DNA of 45,089 nucleotides from Streptomyces sp. ISL-12 (GCF_018614415.1 NZ_JAGGOO010000132.1:1-45089); one strand, 5' to 3'; numbered from the stretch's first letter, positions 1 to 9,116 are shown. Notes: generated by a model not told the origin, from the letters alone. Numbers and translations: made by a program.

Positions 1-741
1 CCCCCGCGCACCCTCCCCGACCGGCTCCAGCACATGCCCGCCCAGGCCGACGACCCGCGCCACCGCGTCGTCCACGTCGGCCGTCTCGAAGTACGTCACC
101 CAGTGCGGCCCCCGGTCCCGGGGCAGGGCGTCGCCCACACCGCGGACATCGGCGACGGGCCGGCCGTCGACATGCAGGGTCACGTGGTCGGGGCCGGCGG
201 CGGACCCCGCCTTCGGCGCGTGGCCGAACACGGTCGCGTAGAACGTGGCGACGCCCGCCGCCTCGTAGGTGATCAGCTCGTTCCAGGCGGGCGTGCCCGG
301 GACCCCGGTGACGGCCGTGCCGAGGTGGGCCGCGGCCTGCCAGACGCCGAAGACGGCGCCGGCCGGGTCGGAGGCGATCAGCATCCGCCCGGCCTCGGCC
401 GCGTCCAGCGGCCCCACGCCGATCGTGCCGCCGCACAGCCGGACGGCGCCGGCCGTCCGGTCCACGTCGTCGGAGGCCAGGTACGGCGTCCAGGCGACGG
501 GCAGGTGCCGGTCCGGGGGCAGTTGTCCGAGGCCGGCCACCTCCCGTCCGTCGAGCAGGGCCCGTACGTAGGGGCCGAGCTGCTGGGGGCCCGGCCGGAA
601 CTCCCAGCCGAACAGCGCTCCGTAGAACTCCTGGGTGGCGTCCAGGCCGTGCACCATCAGGCTCACCCAGCACGGTGTGCCGGGCGGGCGCCGGGCGCGC
701 CGGTCGCCATCGCGGCCGGTCCGTCCCCGTGACTCGGTCAT
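1..741 (-). CDS. VOC/glyoxalase-like protein, 3' end outside window
   Basis: The reverse strand reads open from ATG at 741 to the left edge, about 246 residues, so the C-terminus is cut off. After a basic N-terminus it carries the VOC-fold pattern FYGALFGWEFRPG near residue 39, and a second similar unit near residue 165 (ATFYATVFGH, then HVTLHVDGRPVADV), so it is a two-domain member of the glyoxalase/bleomycin-resistance superfamily. These proteins bind metal and small molecules; the substrate cannot be inferred. The ribosome site (GAGAAGAG) is weak. It is divergent from the sulfurtransferase. Confidence 0.75.
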   Translation of the reverse strand, partial: MTESRGRTGRDGDRRARRPPGTPCWVSLMVHGLDATQEFYGALFGWEFRPGPQQLGPYVRALLDGREVAGLGQLPPDRHLPVAWTPYLASDDVDRTAGAVRLCGGTIGVGPLDAAEAGRMLIASDPAGAVFGVWQAAAHLGTAVTGVPGTPAWNELITYEAAGVATFYATVFGHAPKAGSAAGPDHVTLHVDGRPVADVRGVGDALPRDRGPHWVTYFETADVDDAVARVVGLGGHVLEPVGEGARG

Positions 742-898
742 CGTCGCTCTTCTCTCGGCCCCTCGCGGTGGCCGGTCGCTTCCGCACTGACGGACCCCGT
801 GGCCGTACGGCATCGCGCCGGCTCGCTCCGCGCTGTCCGTTTCCGCACGCTGGTGGTCGGATGCCGATCGGCTGTACAGCATGTGCCCGATCCCGTAC

Positions 899-929
899 GC
901 CTCGTGATCGAGGCTGCCCGGCGGGCAGG
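899..929. promoter_or_regulatory. Two adjacent palindromes in a divergent promoter region
   Basis: GCCTCGTGATCGAGGC (899-914) is a perfect 6-bp inverted repeat around TGAT. It is followed at once by a second palindrome, CTGCCCG/CGGGCAG. They lie between the divergent VOC and sulfurtransferase genes. They could be operators or mRNA structures; no regulator is identified. Confidence 0.35.
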
Positions 930-978
930 TTAACGCGACAACGACATGTCGGCCAGACGGTGCGTCAGGATGGTGGCC

Positions 979-1830
979 ATGAACGCCATCATCTCCGCAC
1001 CCGACCTCGCCGACGACCTCGCGGGCACCGACCCGCCGGTCCTGCTCGACGTCCGCTGGCAGCTCAGCGTGGCCAAGGCGGCCGGTGAGCCGCCGTTCGA
1101 CGGCCGGGCCGAGTACGCGGCCGGTCACCTCCCCGGCGCGGTCTACGTCGACCTGGACCGGGAACTCGCCGCCCCGCCCGGGCCGGGCGGCCGGCACCCG
1201 CTGCCCGACCTCGCGGAGTTCGGCGCCGCGATGCGCCGGGCGGGCGTGTCGGCCCGGCGGCCGGTCGTCGTCTACGACGGCGGGCAGGGCTGGGCGGCGG
1301 CCCGTGCCTGGTGGCTGCTGCGCTGGACCGGCCACCCCGACGTGCGGGTCCTGGACGGCGGGCTGCCGGCCTGGCAGGGGCCGCTCGTGACCGACGCGCC
1401 GGTCCCCGCGCCCGGCGACTTCGAGCCGGCCCCGGCCGCTACCGGCCTGCTCGACGCGGACGGCGCCGCCGAACTGGCGCGCACCGGTCTGCTGCTGGAC
1501 GCCCGCGCGGGGGAGCGCTACCGGGGCGAGGCCGAGCCGATCGACCCGGTCGGCGGGCACATCCCGGGCGCGGTGTCGGCCCCGACGGCCGAGAACGTCG
1601 CGGCGGACGGGCGGTTCCGGTCCGCCGGGGAACTCCGCGCCCGCTTCGCGGAACTGGGCGCCGCCGGGGACACCGAGGTCGGCGTGTACTGCGGGTCGGG
1701 CGTCTCCGCCGCGCACGAGGTGCTGGCCCTCGCGGTGGCGGGCATTCCGGCCGCGCTGTACGTGGGGTCGTGGTCGGAGTGGTCGGCGGACCCGCAGCGG
1801 CCGGTCGCCGTGGGACCGGACCCGCGCTGA
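979..1830 (+). CDS. 3-mercaptopyruvate/thiosulfate sulfurtransferase (two rhodanese domains)
   Basis: This 283-residue protein has the tandem rhodanese layout of SseA-type enzymes: an inactive N-terminal domain (LLDVRW near residue 19, GHLPGAVYVDLD near 50) and a C-terminal domain with the active loop VYCGSGVSAAHE. Cys238 would carry the persulfide, and the CG(S)GV loop favours 3-mercaptopyruvate over thiosulfate. It probably moves sulfur to cyanide or thiol acceptors in the cytosol. ATG 979 is chosen because AGGA at 967-970 lies 8 nt upstream; ATG 970 is the alternative. It converges on sepH across a shared terminator. Confidence 0.88.
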   Translation: MNAIISAPDLADDLAGTDPPVLLDVRWQLSVAKAAGEPPFDGRAEYAAGHLPGAVYVDLDRELAAPPGPGGRHPLPDLAEFGAAMRRAGVSARRPVVVYDGGQGWAAARAWWLLRWTGHPDVRVLDGGLPAWQGPLVTDAPVPAPGDFEPAPAATGLLDADGAAELARTGLLLDARAGERYRGEAEPIDPVGGHIPGAVSAPTAENVAADGRFRSAGELRARFAELGAAGDTEVGVYCGSGVSAAHEVLALAVAGIPAALYVGSWSEWSADPQRPVAVGPDPR

Positions 1831-1844
1831 AGGCACGGGTAAGG

Positions 1845-1865
1845 GCCGCTCTCCTGGAGAGCGGC
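1845..1865. terminator. Bidirectional hairpin terminator
   Basis: GCCGCTCT / AGAGCGGC is an 8-bp perfect stem with loop CCTGG. It sits between the converging stops of the sulfurtransferase (1830) and sepH (1895) and would serve both. Confidence 0.75.
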
Positions 1866-1894
1866 TCTTGCCTATGGGCCGTACGGCAGCCCGT

Positions 1895-2944
1895 CTACTC
1901 CTGCTTCTTGCGCCGCGTCCCGAACACGATCTCGTCCCAGCTCGGGACCGCCGCCCGGCGCCCGGGCCGGACCCCGTCGGCCTCGGCCTGCCGGTCGGTG
2001 GAGCCGACCAGCCGGTCCCGGTGGCTGCCCACCGAACGCGGCATCAGCACATCGGCGTACGCGGAGCCCGCCCCGGCCGACGCGGCGGGGGCCGGGGGCT
2101 CCTCGGCCTCCGGTTCCTCGGCCGGCTCCTCCACGGGCTCGGGTGCGGCGGCCGGGCGCTCGGGCACGACCAGGTCGCCCCGGAAACTCGGCACCGCCTC
2201 AAGGAGGCTGGTCAGCGAGTCGCGCTCGCTCTCCTCGGCGACCGGCTCGGCCGACGGGGCCGGCAGGCCCGGCCGCTCGCGCTCCCGGTCGCCGGGCCGG
2301 TCCAGCGGCCGGTCGCGCGGCAGCCGGGCGATGCGCGGCACGAACGGGAAGCTCGGCTCGGGCGCGGCGAGGTCGTCGGACTCGCCGATCAGCGCGCGCG
2401 CCTCGTCGTCGACGGCCTGGACGAGCCGCCGGGGCGGGTCGTACGTCCAGCTCGCCGAGTGCGGTTCGCCCGCGACCAGGTAGACCAGCAGCACTTCCCA
2501 GGTGCCGTCGTCGCGGCGCCAGGAGTCCCACTGGACGGTGTCCTTGTCGGCGCCGCGCAGCAGCAGCCGCTCCTGGACGGCCTCGCCGAGCGGCGGACCG
2601 GAGTTCTCGCCGGGGCGGCGGACGGGTGTCTTGCGGGCCCGCTCGGCCATGAAGGCGCGCTCGGCTAGGACGGGTCCCTCGAACCGGCGGACCCGGTCGA
2701 CGGGGATGCCGGCCATCTGGGCGACCTCTTCCGCGGTCGCGCCGGCTCGTATACGTGCCTGGATGTCGCGGGGGCGGAGATGGCTCTCCACCTCGATCTC
2801 GATCTGGCCGAGGCGAGGACGGTCGCCGCGTACGGCGGCGCGGAGGCGCTCGTCGATCGGAAGCGTGTACTCCGTCGCGTCGGCAGCCTTCAGCACCAGC
2901 CGTGTGCCGTCATTCGAGACGGCCACGACACGCAGTTCGGGCAT
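1895..2944 (-). CDS. sepH: Septation protein SepH
   Basis: This 349-residue protein starts MPELRVVAVSNDGTRLVLK and has the conserved N-terminal DUF3071 domain with a helix-turn-helix (ATAEEVAQMAGIPVDRVRRFEG, about residues 70-91), followed by a long Pro/Glu/Ala-rich disordered C-terminus ending in basic residues. SepH is known in Streptomyces and mycobacteria to bind FtsZ and stimulate Z-ring assembly during sporulation septation. ATG 2944 has GGGAGGT just upstream. A 30-codon extension is possible but lacks a ribosome site and would break the known N-terminus. Confidence 0.92.
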   Translation of the reverse strand: MPELRVVAVSNDGTRLVLKAADATEYTLPIDERLRAAVRGDRPRLGQIEIEVESHLRPRDIQARIRAGATAEEVAQMAGIPVDRVRRFEGPVLAERAFMAERARKTPVRRPGENSGPPLGEAVQERLLLRGADKDTVQWDSWRRDDGTWEVLLVYLVAGEPHSASWTYDPPRRLVQAVDDEARALIGESDDLAAPEPSFPFVPRIARLPRDRPLDRPGDRERERPGLPAPSAEPVAEESERDSLTSLLEAVPSFRGDLVVPERPAAAPEPVEEPAEEPEAEEPPAPAASAGAGSAYADVLMPRSVGSHRDRLVGSTDRQAEADGVRPGRRAAVPSWDEIVFGTRRKKQE

Positions 2945-3415
2945 GGGGACCTCCCGGGTGGTGCCTGCCGACGTCACGTGCGTCGCTGCTTCCGCTCTGT
3001 CGAGTGTGGCCTGCCCGGGTGCAGCCTGCCACAACCTTGCCGAGTTGCCCGGCGTGTCGGGCGAGGGCCCTGGATCGCCGTTATGGCACGGTTACCTATT
3101 CGCAACGCTAAGTGACCACTTTAGTCACCCAGTGCAACTAGCCCCCTCCCGGCGGTCCTTGCAGGCCCTGAACCCCCTGACGGGAGACCGGACCCAGGGC
3201 TCGCAACAGTACTCCATTCGGGCCACGCGCGTGGATCGGCGCGCCGCCCGACTTCCACCGGGAAGGGGCGCCCGGCCCCTTCCCGCCCGGTACCTGGACC
3301 TTTCGGGTGGCGTACTTCACGTAATCACCAGAAACGGAACTAAAGATTTCGCCTGTACGTCCCCCTCTCGTGCAGTTGTCGGCTCACGTTCGGAAAAGAC
3401 AGGCAAGGTCCGGTG
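2945..3415. promoter_or_regulatory. Divergent intergenic region with candidate ECF-type promoter
   Basis: No gene is seen in these 471 bases between sepH and the divergent membrane-protein gene. GGAAC at 3336-3340 and CGTC at 3358-3361 are separated by 17 nt and resemble a streptomycete SigE/ECF promoter reading right, about 50 nt before the start at 3416. GTGAC (3112-3116) and GTCAC (3124-3128) form a 5-bp inverted repeat with a 7-nt gap. Both assignments are by eye. Confidence 0.35.
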
Positions 3416-4255
3416 ATGCGGGAAAGGTCCGTTGACGACGTCACGGAGAACAGCACCGAGGGCGACTCGGGCAGGCGGATCGACCTGAGCGTGCCCCAGG
3501 TCGCGGGCAGCGCCCTGGCGGCCGTGGTGGCCGCCAAGCTCGCCGCCTCCTTCGGGGTGTACGGCACGATCCTCGGCGCCGGTGTGGTCAGCGTCGTCGC
3601 CACCTGCGGCGGCACGCTCTTCCAGCACTTCTTCCGGCGTACCGGTGAGCAGTTGAAGGTCCGGCGCACCGCCGAGCAGCCCCGGGCGGCCGGCGGCCCG
3701 TCCCGCTCCGGGGAGTTCGGCGAGGGCACGGTCTACCGGGCGCGGGTCAGGAGCTGGCGGCGGCCGGTGGTCGCCGCGGCCGTCGTCTTCGGCGTCACCA
3801 TGGGCGGCATCACGACCTACGAGCTGATCACCGGTCAGAACCTGAGCGGCGGCAGCAGTACGACGGTGAGCGACGCGCTCTCCGGCCACAGCGGCTCCTC
3901 CTCGGACTCCGGGGACTCGGGCGGCACGGGGGACGAGGACGGCTCCACGGCGTCGCCCGACCCGGGGGAGTCCACCGGCTCCGGTGCGGGCGGCACCCCG
4001 GCGGCCACCCCGTCCGGCTCGGCGGACGCGACCGACGACGGCACGTCCACGCCGGACGACGGCTCCGCGGCGGACGGCGGTACGACGACCTCCCCGACGC
4101 CCACGCCGAGCGCCACCGCCGGTCAGGACGACGCCGACGGCTCCGGCGACACCGCCGCCCAGGACCCCACCGCGTCGGCTACGGCCCCAGAATCCTCCGC
4201 AAGTGGTCGTTCCGGAACCGACGATCAGGGTCAAGACGATCCCGCAACGCCGTGA
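3416..4255 (+). CDS. Membrane protein with long Ser/Thr/Asp-rich extracytoplasmic tail
   Basis: About 279 residues. Residues 1-25 are charged, followed by a hydrophobic stretch (AGSALAAVVAAKLAASFGVYGTILG, then VVSVVATCGG), a basic linker, and a second membrane segment near 125 (VVAAAVVFGVTMGGITTYELI). The last ~130 residues are low-complexity Ser/Thr/Gly/Asp/Pro, typical of a disordered surface-exposed tail that could be glycosylated. No enzyme motif is seen. ATG 3416 is preferred over GTG 3413 because AAGG lies about 8 nt upstream. Its last 77 nt overlap the opposing oxidase gene, so about 25 C-terminal codons lie antisense to another protein. Confidence 0.75.
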   Translation: MRERSVDDVTENSTEGDSGRRIDLSVPQVAGSALAAVVAAKLAASFGVYGTILGAGVVSVVATCGGTLFQHFFRRTGEQLKVRRTAEQPRAAGGPSRSGEFGEGTVYRARVRSWRRPVVAAAVVFGVTMGGITTYELITGQNLSGGSSTTVSDALSGHSGSSSDSGDSGGTGDEDGSTASPDPGESTGSGAGGTPAATPSGSADATDDGTSTPDDGSAADGGTTTSPTPTPSATAGQDDADGSGDTAAQDPTASATAPESSASGRSGTDDQGQDDPATP

Positions 4256-5504
4256 ACTCACCGAAGCGCGGATACACCCGGGAGAGGTACTCCGCGTCCC
4301 GGGTGTGCAGCTTGCCCCAGTGCGGCCGGCCCTCGTGCGCGGTGAAAACACGCTCGGCGGCGGTGAAGTACGACCGGTAGGGCGTGCCGCGGAACATGTG
4401 GACGGCGATGTAGGCGCTGTCCCGGCCCGACGCGGTGGAGAGCGCGATGTCGTCGGCCGGGGCGGTGCGCACCTCGACCGGGAAGCTGATCCGCAGCCGG
4501 GAGCGGTCCACCATCGCCTTCAGCTCGCGCAGCGTCTCGACCACGGCCGCGCGCGGAACGGCGTACTCCATCTCCACGAAGCGCACCCGGCGCGGTGAGG
4601 TGAAGACCTTGTAGGGGATGTCCGTGTACGTACGCGCGGACAGGGCCCTGCTGGAGATCCGGGCGATCGCCGGGACCGTGGCGGGTACGGCGCGGCCGAC
4701 CCAGTTGGCGGCCTGGAAGACGCCGTTGGAGAGGAACTCGTCCTCGTAGAAGCTCCGCAGCCGTCCCACCGGGCGCTCCGGGCCCGCGCTGCGGTTGTTG
4801 CGCTTGGTGTTGGTGTTCCCGGTGTGCGGGAACCAGTAGAACTCGAAGTGCTCGTTCTCCGTCCACAGTTCGTCGAACCGGGACAGGACCTGGTCCAGCG
4901 GCATCGGTTCCTCGCGCGCGGTGAGCAGGAAGAGCGGTTCCACGGCGAGGGTGAGGGCGGTGACGACGCCCAGCGCGCCGAGGCCGACGCGGGCGGCGGC
5001 GAAGACGTCCGGGTTCCGCTCCGCGGAGCAGGTGAGGACGGAGCCGTCGGCGGTGACCAGTTCCAGGGCCCGGATCTGGGCGGCGAGCGAGGCGGAGTCG
5101 CGGCCCGTGCCGTGGGTGCCGGTGGAGGTCGCCCCGGAGACGGTCTGCTCCATGATGTCGCCCATGTTGGCCAGCGACAGGCCCTCGCGCGCGAGGGCGA
5201 GGTTGAGCCGCCTGAGCGGTGTGCCGGCCTCCACCGTGACGGTCATCGCCTCCCGGTCGATGTGGCGGATGCCGGTCAGCAGGTCGGGGCGTATCAGCAG
5301 TCCGTCGGTGGCCGCTATCGACGTGAACGAGTGCCCGGTGCCCACGGCCTTGACCGGCAGTCCGTCCTCGGCGGCCCGGCGCACCGCCTCGGCCAGTTCC
5401 TCGGCCGAGGCGGGGGCGACCACCCGCGCGGGACGGGCGGAGACGGTGCCGCCCCAGTTACGCCAGGTGCCGTTCCTGCCGCTCACGCTCGCTGTGCTGC
5501 TCAA
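4179..5504 (-). CDS. FAD-linked oxidoreductase, D-arabinono-1,4-lactone oxidase family
   Basis: 441 residues. The N-terminal FAD-binding PCMH domain (RPARVVAPASAEELAEAVR, then VKAVGTGHSFTSIAATDG) contains the GxGHSF pattern of the VAO family, and TSTGTHGTG follows near 120. The C-terminal ALO domain ends RPHWGKLHT...RFRNDHLRRILG, the family's usual end. It should oxidise an aldono-lactone or related polyol with FAD; the true substrate is unknown. TTG 5504 is chosen since GGGGAGG lies 6 nt upstream, and upstream codons are non-conserved. The start lies inside the 3' end of the MFS gene (47-nt overlap), suggesting translational coupling. Confidence 0.85.
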   Translation of the reverse strand: MSSTASVSGRNGTWRNWGGTVSARPARVVAPASAEELAEAVRRAAEDGLPVKAVGTGHSFTSIAATDGLLIRPDLLTGIRHIDREAMTVTVEAGTPLRRLNLALAREGLSLANMGDIMEQTVSGATSTGTHGTGRDSASLAAQIRALELVTADGSVLTCSAERNPDVFAAARVGLGALGVVTALTLAVEPLFLLTAREEPMPLDQVLSRFDELWTENEHFEFYWFPHTGNTNTKRNNRSAGPERPVGRLRSFYEDEFLSNGVFQAANWVGRAVPATVPAIARISSRALSARTYTDIPYKVFTSPRRVRFVEMEYAVPRAAVVETLRELKAMVDRSRLRISFPVEVRTAPADDIALSTASGRDSAYIAVHMFRGTPYRSYFTAAERVFTAHEGRPHWGKLHTRDAEYLSRVYPRFGEFTALRDRLDPDRRFRNDHLRRILGP

Positions 5505-6702
5505 CGATGCCTCCCCGACCCGCGGCCGGCCGCTCGAGCCGGCGGAACCCGAGGAAACCGACCGCCAGCGCGACGGCTCCGGCCACCGCCGGAACCCCGT
5601 ACCCGGCACTCGCCCCCGCCGCGTCGATCACCCAGCCGCCGGCGGCGGAGCCGAGCGCGACGCCGACCGCGAGGCCGGTGCTCACCCAGGTCATGCCCTC
5701 GGTGAGCTGTGCGCGTGGTACGTGCTCTTCGATGAGGGACATCGTCGTGATCATCGTCGGAGCGATGGACAGGCCCGCAACGAACAGCGCCACGGCCAGA
5801 GACGGCAGGTTTCCGACCAGTAGGGGTGGGATCATACTCACGGCCATCGCGCAGACGCCCAGCAGCCAGCGGCGCGCGGGCGGTCCCGCGAAGCGCAGCA
5901 GCCCGAACACCATGCCCGCCACGCAGGACCCGGCCGCGTAGACGGCGAGGACCAGGCTCGCGGCGGCCTTGTGCCCCTCCTCCTCGGCGAAGGCCACGGT
6001 GACCACGTCGACCGACCCGAAGATCGCGCCGGTGGCCACGAAGGTGCCGACGAAGACCTGGAGCCCCTTGGAGCGCAGCGCGCTGCCGCCGCTGCCCCGG
6101 TCACGCGGATGCGGCGCGGGCTCGGTGGCGCGCTGCGCGGTCAGCCAGAAGACGCCGGCCGCCAGGAAGCAGGCGGCCAGCAGCGGCCCGGCCTCCGGGA
6201 ACCAGGCCGTGGACAGGCCGATGGAGATGATCGGCCCGAAGATGAAGCAGACCTCGTCGACCACGGACTCGAAGCTGTACGCGGTGTGCAACTGGGGCGT
6301 GCCCCGGTACAGGGCCGCCCAGCGGGCCCGGACCATCGCGCCGAGGCTGGGCACACAGCCGATGCCGGCGCAGCACACGAACAGCACCCAGTCCGGCCAC
6401 CGGGAGTGCGCGGCGAGCAGCAGCCCGGCCGCCGCGGCCAGCGAGACCAGGGTGGCGGGCCGCAGCACCCGCCGCTGCCCGTACTGGTCCACCAGCCGGG
6501 AGACCTGGGGGCCGCACAGCGCGGCGGCCAGCGCGATGGTGGCGGAGAGCGCCCCGGCCAGCCCGTACCGCCCGGTGAGCTGCGAGACCATGGTCACCAC
6601 GCCGATGCCCATCATCGACAGCGGCATCCGGCCGAGGAAGCCCGCGGCGGAGAAGCCCTTGGAGCCGGGGGCGGCGAACAGGGCGCGGTAGGGGCTGGGC
6701 AA
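5458..6702 (-). CDS. MFS transporter, about 12 transmembrane segments
   Basis: 414 residues with hydrophobic segments throughout, including the MFS loop 2-3 motif in the form SRLVDQYGQRRVL (about residues 68-80). It starts MPSPYRALFAAPGSKGF and ends in a charged tail. It resembles multidrug or metabolite exporters; the substrate is unknown. It overlaps and precedes the FAD oxidase gene on the same strand and is divergent from hemH, so it may move a substrate or product of the oxidase. Confidence 0.85.
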   Translation of the reverse strand: MPSPYRALFAAPGSKGFSAAGFLGRMPLSMMGIGVVTMVSQLTGRYGLAGALSATIALAAALCGPQVSRLVDQYGQRRVLRPATLVSLAAAAGLLLAAHSRWPDWVLFVCCAGIGCVPSLGAMVRARWAALYRGTPQLHTAYSFESVVDEVCFIFGPIISIGLSTAWFPEAGPLLAACFLAAGVFWLTAQRATEPAPHPRDRGSGGSALRSKGLQVFVGTFVATGAIFGSVDVVTVAFAEEEGHKAAASLVLAVYAAGSCVAGMVFGLLRFAGPPARRWLLGVCAMAVSMIPPLLVGNLPSLAVALFVAGLSIAPTMITTMSLIEEHVPRAQLTEGMTWVSTGLAVGVALGSAAGGWVIDAAGASAGYGVPAVAGAVALAVGFLGFRRLERPAAGRGGIVEQHSERERQERHLA

Positions 6703-6874
6703 CGGGGTCTCCGGGAAACGGCTCAGTAACGGCTCAGTGGGATCCGAGTAAGGTCCGAACGCAGTCGATACAGCTTACTGGGCGGGTGACCCGGGTGCAC
6801 CCGTCCGGACCAGCCGGTACGGGGAACACCCCCGCCGTGGCCCCGTTGTCAGTGGGGGGTGGCAGGATCGAGAC

Positions 6875-8002
6875 ATGCCAGACGTGCTCGATGCCACCCC
6901 CTACGACGCCCTCCTCCTGCTCTCCTTCGGCGGCCCTGAAGGACCCGACGACGTCGTCCCGTTCCTGGAGAACGTGACGCGCGGCCGCGGCATCCCCAAG
7001 GAACGCCTGAAGGAGGTGGGCCAGCACTACTTCCTCTTCGGCGGGGTCAGCCCGATCAACGACCAGAACCGCGCCCTGCTGGACGCCCTGCGCAAGGACT
7101 TCGCCGAGCACGGCCTGGACCTGCCGGTCTACTGGGGCAACCGCAACTGGGCGCCCTACCTGACGGACACCCTGCGCGAGATGGTCCGCGACGGCCGCCG
7201 CCGCATCCTGGTCCTCGCCACCAGCGCGTACGCCTCCTACTCGGGCTGCCGCCAGTACCGCGAGAACCTCGCCGACGCCCTGGCCACCCTCCAGGAGGAG
7301 GGCCTGGAGCTGCCGAAGATCGACAAGCTGCGGCACTACTTCAACCACCCGGGCTTCGTCGAGCCGATGGCCGACGGCCTGGTGCAGTCGATCAACGACC
7401 TTCCCGAGGAGGTCCGCGACGGCGCCCAGATCGCCTTCACCACCCACTCCATCCCGACCTCCGCCGCCGACACCTCCGGCCCGGTGGAGGGGCACGGCGA
7501 CGGCGGCGCCTACGTCCGCCAGCACCTGGACGTGGCCCAGGTGATCGCCGACGCGGTCCGCGAGCGCACCGGCATCGACCGGCCCTGGCAGCTCGTCTAC
7601 CAGTCCCGTTCCGGCGCCCCGCACATCCCGTGGCTGGAGCCCGACATCTGCGACCACCTGGAGGAGCGGCACGCGGCCGGGGTCCCGGCCGTCGTCATGG
7701 CCCCCATCGGCTTCGTCTCCGACCACATGGAGGTCCTCTACGACCTCGACACGGAGGCCACGGCCAAGGCCGAGGAGCTGGGGCTGCCGGTGCGCCGGTC
7801 GGCCACCGTCGGCGCCGACCCGCGGTTCGCCGCCGCGATCCGCGACATGATCCTGGAGCGCGCCGCCGCCGAGCAGGGCCGCGGCGTCACGCCGTGCGCC
7901 CTGGGAGCGCTGGGCGCCAGTCACAACCTCTGCCCGGTGGGCTGCTGCCCGGCCCGCGCCCCCCGCCCCGCCGCCGCGGGCGCCGACAGCCCCTACGCGT
8001 GA
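6875..8002 (+). CDS. hemH: Ferrochelatase (coproporphyrin type)
   Basis: 375 residues. Hallmarks are the N-terminus DALLLLSFGGPEGPDDV, the catalytic histidine in FTTHSIPTSAAD (His191), and YQSRSGAPHIPWLEPDI. The C-terminal cysteines (NLCPVGCCPAR) match the [2Fe-2S] cluster site seen in actinobacterial ferrochelatases. In Actinobacteria the enzyme inserts Fe2+ into coproporphyrin III in the cytoplasm, before the final ChdC step. It is followed 8 nt later by the phosphatase gene, so the two are probably one operon. Confidence 0.95.
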   Translation: MPDVLDATPYDALLLLSFGGPEGPDDVVPFLENVTRGRGIPKERLKEVGQHYFLFGGVSPINDQNRALLDALRKDFAEHGLDLPVYWGNRNWAPYLTDTLREMVRDGRRRILVLATSAYASYSGCRQYRENLADALATLQEEGLELPKIDKLRHYFNHPGFVEPMADGLVQSINDLPEEVRDGAQIAFTTHSIPTSAADTSGPVEGHGDGGAYVRQHLDVAQVIADAVRERTGIDRPWQLVYQSRSGAPHIPWLEPDICDHLEERHAAGVPAVVMAPIGFVSDHMEVLYDLDTEATAKAEELGLPVRRSATVGADPRFAAAIRDMILERAAAEQGRGVTPCALGALGASHNLCPVGCCPARAPRPAAAGADSPYA

Positions 8003-8010
8003 GGAAGGCC

Positions 8011-8847
8011 GTGACCAGCCCTGTGACCGACGTGACCGACCCCCTGTACGCCGAGCTGTCGGAGACCGCCCGGGAGGCCGCCCGCCGCGCCGGTGAGCTG
8101 CTGCGGGACGGGCGCCCCGCCGACCTCGCGGTCGCCGCCACCAAGTCCAGCCCGATCGACGTGGTCACCGAGATGGACATCGCGGCGGAGAAGCTGATCA
8201 CGACGCTGATCGCCGACCGCCGCCCGGACGACGGCTTCCTCGGCGAGGAGGGCGCCTCCGTCGAGGGCACCAGCGGCATTCGCTGGGTGATCGACCCGCT
8301 CGACGGCACGGTGAACTACCTCTACGGGCTGCCGACCTGGTCCGTCTCCATCGCCGCCGAGCAGGACGGCGAGACCGTCGCCGGAGTGGTCGCGGCGCCG
8401 ATGCGCGGCGAGACGTACCACGCGATACGCGGCGGCGGGGCCTGGGCGACCGGCTCCTGGGACGGCGAGCGCCGGCTCACCTGCCGGCCCGCGCCGCCGC
8501 TGGACCAGGCCCTGGTCTCCACCGGGTTCAACTACGTCGCCGAGGTCCGCGCGCACCAGGCGGAGGTCGCCCGGCAGCTGATCCCGCGGCTGCGGGACAT
8601 CCGGCGCGGCGGCTCGGCCGCGATCGACCTGTGCGACCTGGCCGCGGGCCGCCTCGACGGGTACTACGAGCGCGGTCTGCACCCCTGGGACCGTGCCGCC
8701 GGTGACCTCATCGCCCGGGAGGCGGGCGCGCTGACCGGCGGACGTCCCGGTGAGCGCCCGACGGACGACCTGACGGTCGCCGCCACCCCGGGCGTCTTCG
8801 AGCCCCTCCAGCGGCTCCTGGAGGAACTCGGCGCCTGGCACGACTGA
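8011..8847 (+). CDS. Inositol-1-monophosphatase family protein
   Basis: 278 residues with the complete Mg-dependent phosphatase signature: DVVTEMDIAAEK near residue 50, FLGEEG near 76, the diagnostic WVIDPLDGTVNYLYG near 92-106, and the C-terminal metal motif HPWDRAAGDLIAREAGA. The family dephosphorylates inositol-1-phosphate or similar sugar or nucleotide phosphates. GTG 8011 is preferred (GAGGA 5 nt upstream, overlapping the hemH stop); GTG 8023 and GTG 8032 are alternatives in frame. Confidence 0.9.
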   Translation: MTSPVTDVTDPLYAELSETAREAARRAGELLRDGRPADLAVAATKSSPIDVVTEMDIAAEKLITTLIADRRPDDGFLGEEGASVEGTSGIRWVIDPLDGTVNYLYGLPTWSVSIAAEQDGETVAGVVAAPMRGETYHAIRGGGAWATGSWDGERRLTCRPAPPLDQALVSTGFNYVAEVRAHQAEVARQLIPRLRDIRRGGSAAIDLCDLAAGRLDGYYERGLHPWDRAAGDLIAREAGALTGGRPGERPTDDLTVAATPGVFEPLQRLLEELGAWHD

Positions 8848-8870
8848 GGCCGCCCGCTCCGACGGACGCA

Positions 8871-8905
8871 CCGCACCCCCGGCGCTGGATTCGCCGGGGG
8901 TGCGG
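8871..8905. terminator. Strong bidirectional terminator
   Basis: A perfect 14-bp stem, 8871-8884 (CCGCACCCCCGGCG) with 8892-8905, and a 7-nt loop. It lies between the converging phosphatase gene and the small gene ending at 8943. Confidence 0.85.
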
Positions 8906-8942
8906 TGTCGTGCGGGCGCGGTCCTGCGAGCGCGCGGGGCGG

Positions 8943-9116
8943 TCAGCCGCTGGTCGCGGTGACCTCCACGCCGTGCTCGGCGGCGAGGCGGCGGAGGTCG
9001 TCCAGCTCGCCGAGTTCCACCTCGACGAGGAAGTCGTCCCCCTCGTCACGGGCCCGCGACAGGTCGGACTCGGTCGCCTTTATGCGCTGCAGAAGTCCTG
9101 TGGTGAAAGCGTCCAT
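8943..9116 (-). CDS. Small conserved acidic protein, 57 residues
   Basis: MDAFTTGLLQRIKATESDL begins a highly charged, probably helical protein with many Glu/Asp and heptad-like leucines; it ends EHGVEVTATSG. I know of similar small ORFs at this position beside cutRS in Streptomyces genomes, but no function. GAGGGGG lies just upstream of ATG 9116. Codon use is typical of real genes here (third position G/C) and the reading frame ends at a strong shared terminator. Confidence 0.7.
   Translation of the reverse strand: MDAFTTGLLQRIKATESDLSRARDEGDDFLVEVELGELDDLRRLAAEHGVEVTATSG

Noticed and set aside
1868..2668. Long open frames opposite sepH and most other genes
   Set aside because: They are composition-driven antisense frames; sequences are Arg/Ala/Gly/Pro-rich without domains, while the opposite strands encode known families.
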